Origin: Hortaea werneckii
Taxonomy: Eukaryota > Ascomycota > Dothideomycetes > Mycosphaerellales > Teratosphaeriaceae
DNA: 64,000 nt
Direction: 5' to 3'
Assembly (NCBI GenBank): GCA_037044905.1
Contig: JBAOKB010000156.1
Coordinates: 124,001-188,000, forward strand
The position numbers and the translations under genes are program-made. Under the pieces are notes generated by a model, which had not been told where the DNA came from, did not search any database, and saw only the letters and a program-made list of their open reading frames with translations. Below, one piece after another: positions 21,140-33,465 of this stretch; the stretch's first letter is position 1; each line of letters opens with the position of its first letter.

Positions 21140-22547
21140 ATGTTCTCCCGAAGCTCTCAGCGGGCGGCGCAGGTACGTTGACTTTGGTATACCCAGCTGG
21201 AGGGGCGGAGGCGATCATTCTCGGTGGCAGGGAGAGAGGCGCTGACTTTGGTCGACGTGGTGCAATAGACCCTCCTGCGCAATGCCCGCACGCAATGCCC
21301 GGCTAGCCCATCCGTGGCCGCTCGCTGTACGTACGCCTGGAACGCGATATCGATAAGGAGGGAAGATGTAGGGCAGGTGAAGACTGACGGGAGCGATAGC
21401 CTATGCGACGGTCAACACGGACATCTTCAAGCCGACCAAGTTCGGCGGCAAGTACACGGTCACTTTGATTCCAGGTATGCATGCGCCTACAGTTCCGCCA
21501 GTATCTATATTCACATACACATATACCGGAATGCGCTGCTGATACCCTGTCCTTCCAGGTGACGGTGTCGGTGCCGAAGTCTCCGAATCGGTCAAGACCA
21601 TCTTCAAGGCCGACAACGTCCCCGTCGAGTGGGAACAGATCGATGTCTCCGGCATGGAGACGGGCTCCAAGGCCTCCGAAGAGCTCTTCCGCGAATCCAT
21701 CGCCTCGCTCCGCCGCAACAAGCTCGGTCTGAAGGGTATCCTGCACACGCCGGTCGAGCGCTCGGGACACCAGAGTTTCAACGTCGCCTTGCGCCAGGAA
21801 CTCGACATCTACGCCAGCATCGCGCTGATCAAGAACATCCCCGGCTACGACACCCGCCACAAGAACGTCGACCTGTGCATCATCCGTGAGAACACCGAGG
21901 GCGAGTACTCCGGCCTTGAGCACCAGTCCGTCAACGGCGTCGTCGAGTCGCTGAAGATCATCACCCGCGCCAAGAGTGAGCGCATTGCCAAGTTCGCCTT
22001 CTCCTTCGCCCTGGCCAACAACCGCCGCAAGGTCACGTGCATCCACAAGGCCAACATCATGAAGCTCGCCGACGGCCTGTTCCGCAACACGGTCAAGAAG
22101 GTGGGCGAGGAGTACCCCACCATCGAGACCAACGACATGATCGTCGACAACGCCTCCATGCAGTGTGTCTCCCGCCCGCAGCAGTTCGACGTCATGGTCA
22201 TGCCCAACCTGTACGGTGGCATCCTGTCCAACATCGGCGCCGGTCTGGTCGGCGGCCCGGGTATCGTGCCCGGCTGCAACATGGGCCGCGAAGTCGCCGT
22301 GTTCGAGCCGGGATGCCGACACGTCGGCCTCGACATCAAGGGCAAGGACCAGGCCAACCCGACCGCCCTGATCCTGTCCGGCTCCATGATGCTCCGGCAT
22401 CTCGGCCTCGACGACCACGCCAACCGGATAAGCAAGGCCGTCTACGACGTCATCGCCGAAGGCAAGGTCAGGACTAGGGACATGGGCGGTAGCTCCTCCA
22501 CTCACGAGTTCACCCGCGCCATCCTGAACTCGATGGAGAAGCAGTAA
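21140..22547 (+). CDS. IDH1: NAD-dependent isocitrate dehydrogenase subunit 1, mitochondrial (4 exons)
   Basis: Regulatory subunit of the octameric NAD-IDH of the TCA cycle, converting isocitrate to 2-oxoglutarate in the mitochondrial matrix. Exons 21140-21172, 21270-21327, 21400-21474 and 21559-22547 join to exactly 385 codons (384 aa), the family length. Exons 1-2 encode an Arg-rich presequence (MFSRSSQRAAQTLLRNAR, ending SVAARSYAT), followed by DIFKPTKFGGKYTVTLIPG. Exon 4 starts DGVGAEVSESVK. The isopropylmalate/isocitrate dehydrogenase signature is present as NLYGGILSNIGAGLVGG, and IRENTEGEYSGLEH is the substrate-loop region. Introns have GTACGT or GTATGC donors. Frame intact. The opposite strand has a 471-codon open frame here that I regard as a codon-bias shadow. 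Confidence 0.95.
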
Positions 22548-23130
22548 GCGGAGCATTTCGAAGCTACGAGAAAAGGAAAATCTGCATATTGCCTGGGGAG
22601 GAGGAGGTTGATGCATTTTTGCGGAGCAGGAGGTTGGGATGTGAGTGGATAGAGAAAGGGAGGGGAGGCTGTGTGCGTTTGCGTGCCCATGAATTATTTT
22701 TTGAAGATCTCTGTACACCCCCTTGTTGCGATACTCTAGCCTGGCGTGTAGATAAGACGGACAAGACCTGCTATTTGTTATTTCCGGACGTCACGTTACA
22801 GATTCTCCAGACTAGTAGGCTTCTTTGGGTCAAGTAGGTGGACAGTGTGCGGATGTTCCTGGCGAACGGTGATGGGTTGGCCTTCTGCTTGGTTCAGCCT
22901 TTAGAACGGGAAGTGGACAGGTCGGTTTGTTTTCACCAAACGAGCTCGAAGGTGCTCATCACCACTCAAGGGAAGACGAGAGAATGAAAGTGTGTTCGAA
23001 TTTGCTGTCAGAAGAGACCCAAGAGAAAGCAGGAAATCAAGTTAATGGGAAAGTCAACTCATACATCCACCCATTCTCCCGTCCCACCCCTTCCCCCTCC
23101 ATCCCCCACGAATCCAGATCAACCTCCACC
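22548..23130. other. Convergent intergenic region
   Basis: Lies between the 3' ends of IDH1 and the kappa-class GST gene. Both 3' UTRs are expected here. No gene seen. Confidence 0.6.
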
Positions 23131-24234
23131 CTAAAGCATAGCCCTATACCCACTCCCCACCCTCTCCAACCCCAAATGATCCACCACCTGGCCCAAATGA
23201 TCAAACCCCCAGAACCCTTCCTTCTTCCCCTCCGCATCCGTCGCCACAAACCAAGGTAACCCAAACGCCCCCTCCTGGAACGCCTGCTCCGTATTCCCCG
23301 CCAACAACTTCTTCGCTTCGGCCGAGTTCCCCTTCTCGAACATCTCCTTCGCCAGCTTGTCGCCTGCCTCGCCGCCACCTACAGCTTTGGATAAAACGGG
23401 CACGAAGTTCTCGGGCTTGTTGATCGGCGACACCAGGTCCACCCAGAAGGCGTGGTACAGGGCTGCGAAGCAGGCGTCCAAGGTCGAGGCGGGCTGGGTT
23501 AGCATGATGGCGCACAGGGTCCGTTGGACTTGCAGGGTTAGTTGGGGGAAGGGTTCGGGTGACGAGGGGGCGAAGGGGATGTTGAAGCGGGTCGCCCAGC
23601 GCTCGCGTTGGTGGAAGATGTAGGGGCCTTTGTCTGGTTGGGTTGAGGGCGGTTAGCTTGGTGAGGGAGGTAAGGGAGGGGAGGGGTTGGGTTGAGGGGA
23701 GGCTGGTTGGGATATTTTTGTTTTTACTATTGTATGGGTGGCGCTTGCTGGAAACACGGGGAGATGGGGTTGCTGGATGAGGAGAAGGCGAAGGGCAAGA
23801 GATTGGTTTCTGGGGGTTATGCGAACGAGGTGTGGGAGGGCGAGGATGTTATTGCGCTGGACTTACTTTTGATTTCAATCGGCGGTCGGTTATTGCATTT
23901 CTGCATCAAGCCACCGAGGAAGATGGGGACGTAGTTGACATCGCATTGCTTGAAGATCGGGGAGTTCTGTTTGGGTTTGAAGTGTTCTGATCAGCATTCG
24001 GTCCAAAGAGAGCAAGCGTGCTTTGCACTTGATGTATTGCCGAAAGTGGAAGGAACGCAGCGCCGGATTTAAAGAGCGATGAGAGTCCACCGCTGAGCTG
24101 CCTCTTACGCTCTTGTAAACGGAGATGGTTGGTCTTTCGCTTTTGCATGTTTAGCCTACCTTCGTGACATAGAACGCCATGTAGGCAAAAGGACTAATAA
24201 TGTCCAAGTAGACGGTCAATTTTGGGCGAGCCAT
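23131..24234 (-). CDS. Kappa-class glutathione S-transferase / DsbA-family 2-hydroxychromene-2-carboxylate isomerase-like (3 exons)
   Basis: DsbA-fold protein of the GSTK/HCCA-isomerase family, which uses glutathione in mitochondria or peroxisomes. Exon 1 (24234-24160) starts MARPKLTVYLDIISPFAYMA, with the Ser-Pro-Phe active-site context of kappa GSTs. Exon 2 (23966-23867) has VNYVPIFLGGLMQKCNNRPP. Exon 3 (23633-23131) starts NKGPYIFHQRERWATRFNIPF and contains the cis-Pro site GAFGLPWFVA. Splicing gives exactly 226 codons (225 aa), normal for the family. Introns begin GTAGGC and GTAAGT. The C-terminus (YRAML) resembles but does not exactly match a peroxisomal PTS1. Substrate unknown. Confidence 0.9.
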
Positions 24235-25085
24235 GGTTTCGTTAATGAGTTCCTAATTATCGTATAACTTTCCGTTTCAGCTGTCGCCGGAGGTGATAAG
24301 ATACTACCAGAATTGAATGCGAAATCAAATACACCCTCGAGCGGATGGAGTTTGAGGAAGAGATGTGAAGACAGGACGTTAGAGAGGGCCAGACATGCCG
24401 AGGTCCAATGCATATGCGGGGATAAGATCACGAGTATCTCCGAGGAAGGTTGGTCCGCAGACTTCCAGCTCCTTTCGCTTTTTGGCGACTCAAGAGGCTA
24501 CAATGATGTCTCTTCGCATGTTTTGTCCAGACGCCAGAAGGAAGCCAAAGTCCAACACTTCAAATGCATAGCAAGATTATGCACACGTTTATGCCAGACC
24601 CTGCCCTGTGCTGGCATGTCCACTTGTGACGAAGACTCGAAGCGCCGAGGGCGAGAACAGCGCTTAGATGCATGTAACCAATAAGTCGGCTCTTGACAAG
24701 CCAAAGTGAAACCCCAACAGTGATTTCACAGTGAGATGCCCTAGCGTCTGGTTAGAAAGACTGAACGTCATGTATTGTAAGGCAGCGCCCAACGCTGCTT
24801 TGCATCCTGGAGTGGGAAGAAACAAACGAGTCGTGATTTCGTGTGCCTAGACTAGCTAGCTATACTATCTACCAGTAGCGATGATAAGCCGAAAAGAGTA
24901 GGTTCGAGCACTATATCACCGGAATGGGGGCTATCTAAATCTTGATCCAATGAAAGAAGGGGTATATCCGTTAAACATGTTCCCAAACACCGAGCGTCAA
25001 GAAGCCTGCTCAACGCACCAACACTCTTAACGAGAGCCCATAGAACGACGAGTCCAGCGTTACGGACAAGAGAGGAGCCTCGTTC
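24235..25085. other. Intergenic, 0.85 kb
   Basis: Promoter of the GST kappa gene plus the 3' flank of the SAM/PH gene. No conserved ORF or RNA gene recognised. Confidence 0.5.
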
Positions 25086-27748
25086 CTAAGCTTGCACACC
25101 ATTAACTTCCACCTCGAAACCCTTTCCCTTCTGCTCGCGAGCCTTAGCCAGCATCAGCTCTCTCATCCAGTCAATCCTCTCATCCTTAGTCTTAACGGCA
25201 AAATGGTGCGTCTTCCCCGCTCCATCTTTGCCGGCAGCACGGTTCGCCTTGTCCTTTTCCTTCCTGTCGGAAGAGGAAGAGGGTGCATTGGGCACCAGTT
25301 GGAAAGCGAAAGCGCTCGGGTCGACACCTTTCTCGCCAGTGCCCGCTCGGATATTGAACGCTTTCATGGCTGCAGCTAGTTTCGAGTTGGATCCCAGGCT
25401 CGAACAGGCTATCGCGTAGTCGTCGACGTTGATCAGCGGCTCACGGAGGGAGGCGTTCAGGTGAGCGTTGGAGTGGATGGCTAATTGGGTCCCTTTCAAC
25501 CGGCAGTGGGTGTCGTTCCATTCGTGTTTTCGGAGCAAAGCGGTCTTCGAGCGCTTTTTCATCCAACCAGAGTGCGTGCAGTCCGGCCCGTACCCAAAGT
25601 TTTTGGCTGCTGTAGGCGAATGGTGGAATGGGTCGCGGGGCCTAGTTGGGGGCTGGGCTTGGGTAGACTTCTTTGGGGGTGAGTTGCCGTGAGAGGCACT
25701 TGTGTTGTTGCTACTATTGCTGCTGCTGCTAGTCGTGGAGCTGGAATTATGAGAGGCGAAACTAGGACGGGAGGAGTGGGAGTCTGTCGAAGACAAGACC
25801 TCGTGCTCTTTGACGGGTGGCAATCCAAGTGATGGGCGGCGAGCAGCGCGAGATTGGGACCGAGTGACAGTCGGTCCGGCGTGCTGTGGGTGGTACTGCA
25901 TGTTTGGCGGCACGCTTTGGCTCGAGTCGCCACGGCCGACAGGGTCTACTGGGAATGCTGTGGTGGGGACGTCCATTTCCGAAGCTGGCGTGCCGAGACG
26001 GTAGACGTGAGCTGGCGAAGCGGTGGCTGAGCGACAGATGGATGTTGCAGAAGCTAGCTGCTCGTTGTCAGCGTGAGTGGTGGCTGGCGTCGAACGTGGA
26101 ATGTCCAGCTTAGGAAGATCACGCAATTGCTGCTTAGGTGCTTGTGGAGGCTGAAGTGACGGAAATGCTGGATAGTGCTGCCCAGGGAACATTGAGCCGT
26201 AGTCTGAACGGACTGGCACTGATGCCGAGCGCTCAATGGGGTCCGAATAAGACCGTTGGGGAGCAGGCGGCGTTGGCGAAAGGGGAGCATCGTCTACTGG
26301 AGGTGCAGGCGAATTTACGTGCTGAAAGTTCAAGAACTGGCGCACATTGTCCTGGGGGTCTCGCTTATCGAGATGCTCAAGCACATCAGCATGGAGTGCA
26401 AACTCGGGAAGCTGTCCAGGACCCAAGAGGTCGGAAGACGCCACTATTGACGGCACGACCTCAGACGTGGGACGGAACGGGTCAGCAGGGCTCTGAAGTC
26501 TGTACTGATCTTGATACTGATCATGCGCAGGCTGTTGCTTGCGGACATTTGGAATCATGTTCTGAGCCGTGGTCGCATTCCCGGGGTCACCATGCACGAA
26601 GACTCTGCCACCTTTCATTGGTGAGATTGGAAATCGTCCGAGACCGTTCTCTTCAGACAGTTGCTTGAGTTCGCGTTGCTGCTTTCGCCACTTTGCGCAG
26701 CGCTCGCCTTTCGCACACTTGTGCGGTTTGGGTAGCAACTGCTCGATGGCGACGATAGAAACAGATTCAGCCGGTGTAATGACGTCGAGATTTTTCGGCT
26801 TCCGACCTCTGCGCTTCTTGCCTTGAGACGGCTCAATAGGAGTTTCATCCCCGTCAATGGGTGATTGGCAGACATTTCTATTCTGGCTCGGTGAGCGACG
26901 AGCGTTTGATGTGCAAGGCCGACTGATGTCCTCAAAAGGTGTTGGTTGTGGGCTGATGCTGGGCGCTCGCCCTTCAGATCGCAGATAGCGTTCCATATCT
27001 GGTGACGTTTGCCGAAGGAGGCAATGTCAAGCTCTTTGAGATCCTCGAACTGGAGTTCTAGCAAAAGAGCGCCGTCAACATCGTGCATCTCAAAGCACTC
27101 GATGACACCGCCGTCGATGCCGATGGCGTACATCCAGTCGATAACTTGTTGCGTATGCCAGCTTCGGATATTGCTGAGAGGGTCACTCTCATCCAAAGAC
27201 CCCTCATGCAATGCGGCCGCAATTGAGAAGTCTTCATTTCGAGTCTTGGTAATGGGTGTCACCGTGTCTTCAGAGAAAGCTGTCTCTGTTCTTGGTGGCG
27301 GCTGCTTGGGCAACAGAGGAGACATCTGCAACCCATAGTCGAAGGAGATTTCGGATGAGCTCTGAGACGAACGGAAAAGATGCGGTCCTTTGGGTCCTTC
27401 AACAGGCCTGAAACGGATCTCAAATTCATCATGACGACTACGACCTGAGCTTGGAGTTGGAGCTTCATCATATGAAGAGATGGTGTTTGGCTGCGTCTCC
27501 TTTCGTCCTACAACGCTGTCAGTCGTGTACTGGGGCCGTTGCTCGAGGTCACAAACCGCATTGAAGCTGTCCTTTAGCGAATAATTTTCTTCAAACTCGC
27601 TGCTATCATCTTCAAAATCTGTCTCAAAGATGTCGGTTGCCTCCGACAATGGCCTTCCTGCCAATGTCTTTGGGTCCAAAAGATACGTTGGTACCTCCGA
27701 TTGCTGCAACACTGAGTGGGTTGCTTCATCAGGCGAGAATTGGCTCAT
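25086..27748 (-). CDS. SAM and PH domain protein, one frame break
   Basis: Probable cortical or signalling scaffold. From MSQFSPDEATHS (ATG at 27748) a disordered N-terminus leads to a SAM domain (about 195-258: IRSWHTQQVIDWMYAIG, then LKELDIASFGKRHQIWN). Near 26968-26975 one base seems lost, and the frame continues GRAPSISPQPTP. The middle is long and disordered, with an AT-hook-like GKKRRGRKPK and a compact basic Cys-containing KCAKGERCAKWRKQQR. A PH domain closes the protein (about 725-880: HSGWMKKRSKTALLRKHEWN, then HHFAVKTKDERIDWMRELM). The corrected length is 887 aa. SAM plus PH recalls yeast Boi1/2 and fission yeast Pob1, but no SH3 domain is visible, so orthology is uncertain. An in-frame ATG 42 nt upstream (27790) is an alternative start. 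Confidence 0.82.
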
Positions 27749-30612
27749 GGTGACCAGCACCAAGTTGCAGGTTGTCCTGTCTTTGATCAACAGCTATGTA
27801 ATCCAAGTCTCAACTGAATAATCGTCTTGCCGGTGATGTCAGTAGAAGAGGTCGCATGCTATGGATGAATGCACGAGTGCGGCACAGAAAAGAGGTCACC
27901 AGGTGGTCTCCGTGCGCGGGTCGAGCGCAGTGCGGGTTTTCTATACCGTCTTTCAACGTCGAGTCGCGCGCGCATAAGCGTCGACATGTTGTGCTTGTGC
28001 AGCCCTGCAAGCATCAATTCGGCGCCAAATGCGGTCGCAGAAGCCTGCACTCGAACTGCAGGTTCAAAAGTGTGATGGTCCAATCCCATCTCTTAGAGCC
28101 TGCATCTGAACAAGGATTCGTCCGTCGGCAATAAAACCATGCTTTGCATCACAGGGGTGGCGTGGGCGGTTATAGGTCCTTGACATCCGGCTGCGAGATG
28201 CCCAAGCCAGGCCGGATAGAGCCGTATGTGCTTGTCCATGTGATGAGGACAAATGACCCTAACGGGTAAAAATGTAGACTGAATGCTGATATTATTGGCA
28301 GGGGGAGGGGCGTGAATTGTCCGCCCCAACCTTTGAGGCCCGTTCGGAAGCGGCTCGCGACGCGGGTTACCAACTCTGCGTGAGCCCTCTCTCCGGCGGC
28401 GTTCAGAAAATCTATCGTTCGACATGGACTGCTCAAGCCCTCGCGGTTTGACAGAATGAGCTACTCGCATGGGACAAGGTGCAAGCACTTGAACACAACA
28501 GCGTAAATGCCCGACTACTGAGCGAGATGAATAATGCTCACCTCGGAAGTGCTTGCATGCATGATGCAAGGGACGCGGTGGGCTGGTGTAGCACGAATCA
28601 CGCTGAGCAACTGCCACGAGGCAATGCCGACGCCCTCGTACCACACGTGCCTAGATTCATTCCCAAGCCATATCACGACAGAATGGAGCGGTCACATGTG
28701 CTGTCCTGGGAACCCACATGTGCGGAACTTGGATGCAGGAAATTGCACAAAAATCCATCGCATGCTTGCCCGTCCTTGTCATGGATTGGACAGATCCAGT
28801 GAGACCAAGTATGCATTGCGGTCTGAAAGAGTATTGAGCGAGAGCCAAGCACGGCTAAGGGGCCAAAGTTGATTGACGAGAATGCGCGGAGGACTGAACC
28901 TTCCCATGGTATCCAATTGTCTCCGAAGCATAGAATGTGGCTTTGTTGCTGGCTGCTGGCCCCCGGATGGACTGTAAGCTTCCCAGCCATGGATAGCGTC
29001 TGCAGTTCGGCATGAGTCGACAGCCAGTCAGTAGCGCCCTGCTGGGGTTGAAGTCCAAGCTAGAGGACCAGGTGTCTTTTGCCTGAGAGCACTTCGGGTT
29101 TCCCCGTCTCCCGTCGAGGACTTGAACCCTTGAGGAGTTTCTCTCGTTATCGGCGGCCGTTGAAGCGAAGCCGGGGAGGTTGGAGCTTCTCGGCGGGAAC
29201 AACTGGGAAGGTGGGAGAGGTGAGCTCGGTTACGCAGGTGTCAATGTGGAGACGGGAGACGGAGCGCTTTCGCGTCGTCCCATAGGCCAACGGCAAGCGC
29301 CAGGTCACCCACTAGTCCCAAGCTGCTGCAACCTCACCTCTTTGCGCACATCACTTCTCCTCCACTCAGCCAACTGCAGCAATCCCACCTCGCATCCGAC
29401 AGACGGTCACGCTCATGCTCAACTCCCACCGCCGTGCATGCCTAATCGAGAGCGTATCTTGCCGCATTGCGGAGACGCGAAAAGAGTCATGTTAGACTGA
29501 TTCACCCGGCTGCGACCGCCGACTAACTTCCTAGCAGTCAGGCATCGACGTGCTGGCGGTGAGGATCAATCGCTCATTTTCTCACGTATCAATCGTCCAA
29601 CCACGATCATTTGCAGGTGATTCATGCTGTGCGAGTGTCACGTCATCTAGACTGTGTTTGAGAAGCAGGAACCGCTCGCAAAACCGGACTTCAGCAAGGG
29701 TCCGCATGCGAAGTCATGATTCCCCAGCCCATTAAAGCTACAGTGGCTTGGACAATGGCGCAGGCGACAGCATGGGTGGGCTGCCCGTCTCTGGAGACGC
29801 GGGGGATCTCTCTCTCCTAGGTGACATGGTCCGCGACCAGGTGCTTGCATAGAATACACTACTGCGAGACTATATCGTCCAAAATCTGTCTTGAGCCCGC
29901 ACAACCACGGGAACCTTGCAATGCCTAGCTATGGCCCACCGCCTACGCTCTATCGAATTGGCAGCTCTCACTTAGGCGAACATCGGAATATGGGAGCGTT
30001 GTTCATGAGTTGCTGAAATCTTCCGCTTCGGCAAATTGTTGTTCTGTGACATACTATCAAGCTCAGGATCGAACCAACCTAACGATCAACCGAGATCTTC
30101 AATTTGGACGGAGGCCCAGTCGGGATGTCGTACGGCGGCTGCAAGAATAGAGCCCATGAAGCGAGCCGTTTGGATGCGCAGATCTGCAGCCACTACAGGC
30201 TCAAGAGCCAATCGCAGTATGCTAGGCTGGCTGCCTGCCCTCTCTGCATGAATTTAGCATGCATTCTGCTTGACCCCACATGGTCGCTGCTCTTTTTTGT
30301 GATCCTTTAGCCTGCAATCCGGCCTCTCCAGGAATAGAATCATGGTCAATTAGGGTCCATTATCGACGACTTAGGAAGATATAAGGTATGCTCTGTGTCC
30401 CTTCCCTCCAGGCCAGCCATCATTAACCGACTAATTTGCTCACATTTCTCTCCTTCTTCGAGGGTTGCTGGCCAGCCTCTCAATACGCTATCGTTAATCT
30501 AGAGGATCCTGGTCCTTGCTCATACCGTCCTTCCCGAACCCTGTCACCTTCCCGGTCACGGTTGTAACCTTAGCATTGGAGCTCGCAGTGCGACTCTTGT
30601 ACATATACATTC
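27749..30612. other. Gene-poor region, 2.9 kb
   Basis: The longest stretch without a supported gene. ORFs on both strands are under 190 codons, Ser/Cys/His-rich and unlike known proteins. I saw no terminal inverted repeats, reverse transcriptase or transposase motifs. Some of it may be a long upstream regulatory region or leader of the Zn2Cys6 gene, or a decayed locus. Confidence 0.5.
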
Positions 30613-32661
30613 ATGTCTTCCTCTGCTCCGGTTAGCAGCACATCTAAACCAAACGCCAAGATGGCGGCGTCTAAGAACAATCCGCCAGATGCTAAAGCAG
30701 TAGCAACAAAGATGCATAGACGTTCCCGTTCCGGTATGTCTCTTTACACATCGTTAGTTGCAGGTTGATACTGACTGTTCCAGGTTGCTTTACTTGCAGG
30801 TTGCGAAGGAAAAAGTGCGAGGAAGGCAAACCCGCTTGCAAGGCATGCAAGCACCTCGGCCTTCGATGCGACTACAAGCGGCCAATGTGGTGGAGTAACG
30901 GCGAACAGAGGCGTCAACAGAAGGAAGTAATCAAGAACATTATCAAGCGGACCCAGCTTTCCAAGAAGACGGCCCAGACGCAAGCAGTGGCGAACATCAA
31001 CACTCCGCCTAGCCTTTGCCACTCAGCGCCCACTTCAGCAGATGTCTTCCCAGATTCGTTCCCGCAGAGCCGTGCACCTTCTGTGGAGTCACCATATTCA
31101 GCAGGATGGGACCCTTCTTTCGTCTCTCCTGAGGGCTACTTTGCGATGGCACCGCCTTCAAATCCAATGATTGGCCATCAGCCATATCCGATGTTCTCCC
31201 CATATGAGGTTGACATCAAAACGGAGCGCCAGACCTACATCAATGGCGAGCAGACCCGCAGGGACTCGACAATGTCCACCTTCAGCACGTATCAACAACC
31301 AACTATGCCCAGCAGCATGTCTTCGCTTCCGTCAGACAGCTGGGTGCAGCAGGAGTACTTCGAAAGCACATCTGAGACCTTCCCGGAAGAGCCTATTGAG
31401 TTTGACTTCTTCGGATTTCCTCACGGTCAGGTAACGCCGAGCCACGAGACAGTCATCAACGTTGACGACTGCGACAAGTATCTTTTGAACCATTTTTTCG
31501 ACAAGGTTCTGAAGCTCATCTTCCCGATTCTGGACGCAAATCAGCACGGTTCCGCTCGATCGGATGTCGTTCTTCCTGCTCTTGAATCGAATAAGGCGTA
31601 TCTTCATTGTTGCCTGAGCATCGCCGCAACACACATGAAGGCCACACAACGCTTAGAAGACGAGCAGATTGACAGCGACATTGTTCGTCACCGATATGCA
31701 GCGATCTCCGAGCTGTGCGAAGCACTTGGAAATGACAGCAACCACAATCAGATACTCGAGGCGACCCTTGGTATGATCTTCTTCCAATGCTCTGTCGGTC
31801 GACCTAACGACGCTCTGCCGGACATTCCGTGGCATCAGCATTTCCAAGCAGCAATCAATCTTGTGAACAAGCTCGATCTTCCTAATGTTGTCATGAATAT
31901 CGCAGGAAAAAGGTCGCAGCAGCCATCCACCTTTCAACATGGCTCTCGCTTCATGGATTGACATCTTGGGTGCAAGCATGCGAGGCCAGGCGCCGACGTT
32001 TGCCGACACCTACCGTGAGCTCAACATGAGCCGTCGTAGCGCAGGCATGGCGGAGCTTATGGGTTGCAGCGATAACATCATGTTCCTTATCTCCGAGATT
32101 GCGTGCCTCGACGTCCAGAAGAGCGAAGGGATCGATGAGGTGATGCTTTGTAATTACGTCCAAATCCTCGCCAACGAGATCGGCAATACTGAGCACGGTG
32201 CTGGCCCGGTTGAGAACGCCTTCTCTGCCACTGGTGCTATCCGACCAAAGCAGCTTACCACCAACATCTCCGCGGTCTTTCGCGTGGCTGCTCGACTCTA
32301 CTTGTGCTCGCTGGTCCCTGGCTACGAGCACCGGCAGCCAAGTACCTGCCACCTGGTATCGCAGTTCTCTGAGCTTATGAATTTCATACCAGCCGGGCCG
32401 GAGGGCTTTGATCGTTCTCTTGCGTGGCCAATACTCATAGCTGGCTCTGCAGCAGTTGAAGGCTCACCTTTCCGCTCCATGTTTGCGGAGCGCTGTCAAC
32501 GTCTGGGTGAGGCTGCGGACTTCGGCTCATTCGGCCGAGTGCGTGAGCTTCTCAAGGACATCTGGCAGATGAACGATGCATCTGCACGACAAGGAGAGTT
32601 CCAGGGCGTCCGCTGGCGTGACGCAATGCAGCAAAGGGGCTGGGACTACCTGCTCATTTGA
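30613..32661 (+). CDS. Zn2Cys6 transcription factor with Fungal_trans_2-like domain (2 exons, one frame break)
   Basis: Nuclear DNA-binding regulator. Exon 1 (30613-30733) encodes a basic leader ending HRRSRS. A 50-nt intron (30734-30783, GTATGT, CTGAC branch, CAG) follows. Exon 2 starts with the binuclear cluster CFTCRLRRKKC, then KPACKACKHLGLRC, spacing C-x2-C-x6-C-x6-C-x2-C-x6-C. Next comes the linker YKRPMWWSNGEQRRQQKE, seen in ARG81/UPC2-type factors. The C-terminal half is helical and fits PF11951-type domains. At an A5 run (31907-31911) there seems to be one extra base, after which the frame reads GRSSHPPFNMALASWIDILG, a typical motif of that domain. The corrected length is 665 aa. The target pathway is not suggested by its neighbours. 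Confidence 0.88.
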
Positions 32662-33465
32662 GCTAGTTCCCTTCCCTTCTTGCCCTTGAAGGGCGTCTGC
32701 ATCCTGGCTTGCCTCTCCCATCATTCTCTACGACCGACACGCTTTTTCCTTGTTTCAATTCTTGCATAGCGACGGAGTCGCGGACTTTAATTTTTTCGGG
32801 TCTTAGCACCCTTCAGCATGATACCCACGAGCTTTCTTGTGCATATTTGGCATTTCACGGAGGATGGCCTTAGACCATGGAGCTCTCGGATACATAGTTG
32901 CTTCGTCAAGCATTTTTGACAGCTTCGTCACACGAGGGCGGCAGTAGATAGCAGAATCCAGAATCCAGACTTCGAGACTCAATCCATCTGACCTTATCTG
33001 CCAAGCTCTCACTTCTTGGTTCTCCGTCCGCTCCCAAGAGATCGAACAATCTCGACCGCGATCCGCATGTTGTGCTACCTGAGCCTTGCAATGCGCCGTT
33101 CATGCATCTCTATTTCTTCCACGTCTCGAGGTGTGTAAAACAGCCCGGGAGAAAAGTAGCATGGGATGCTATTTATGGATCCACATCTTCGTCAGACTTC
33201 CGACGGCCCTAGTTGACGATCATTTGCAGCTTTCCAGCGTAAGCGATGCCGAGATCGACTTGAGACATTAAGAAGTCAAATCTCTTTCGAAGTAGCAAAA
33301 CCTCTTCTCCGGTCGGGTTTCTAGTTAGCTATTGTCTGTCGCGTTTGAAGTCCAGATTCTCAGGCAAGTCTTCAGAAGGGCGGGGTTTCAGAAAGCAAGA
33401 CCAATCCGACGCAATCGATTACGACCGAGCGGGCAAGGAGATCGCCGCGCAGCACCGTTCGCACG
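32662..33465. other. Intergenic, 0.8 kb
   Basis: 3' flank of the Zn2Cys6 gene and promoter of the next gene. No feature recognised. Confidence 0.5.

Noticed and set aside
21303..22718. 471-codon open frame antisense to IDH1
   Set aside because: It mirrors the conserved IDH1 exons and intron positions. High-GC codon bias in the sense gene removes stops from this antisense frame. The protein has no family features.
29090..29200. tRNA-like B-box (GGTTCAAGTCC on the minus strand)
   Set aside because: The flanking bases do not form a T-stem, and no A-box or acceptor stem fits.
30055..30150. Second B-box-like GGTTCGATCC on the minus strand
   Set aside because: The T-stem pairs fail and no cloverleaf can be drawn.
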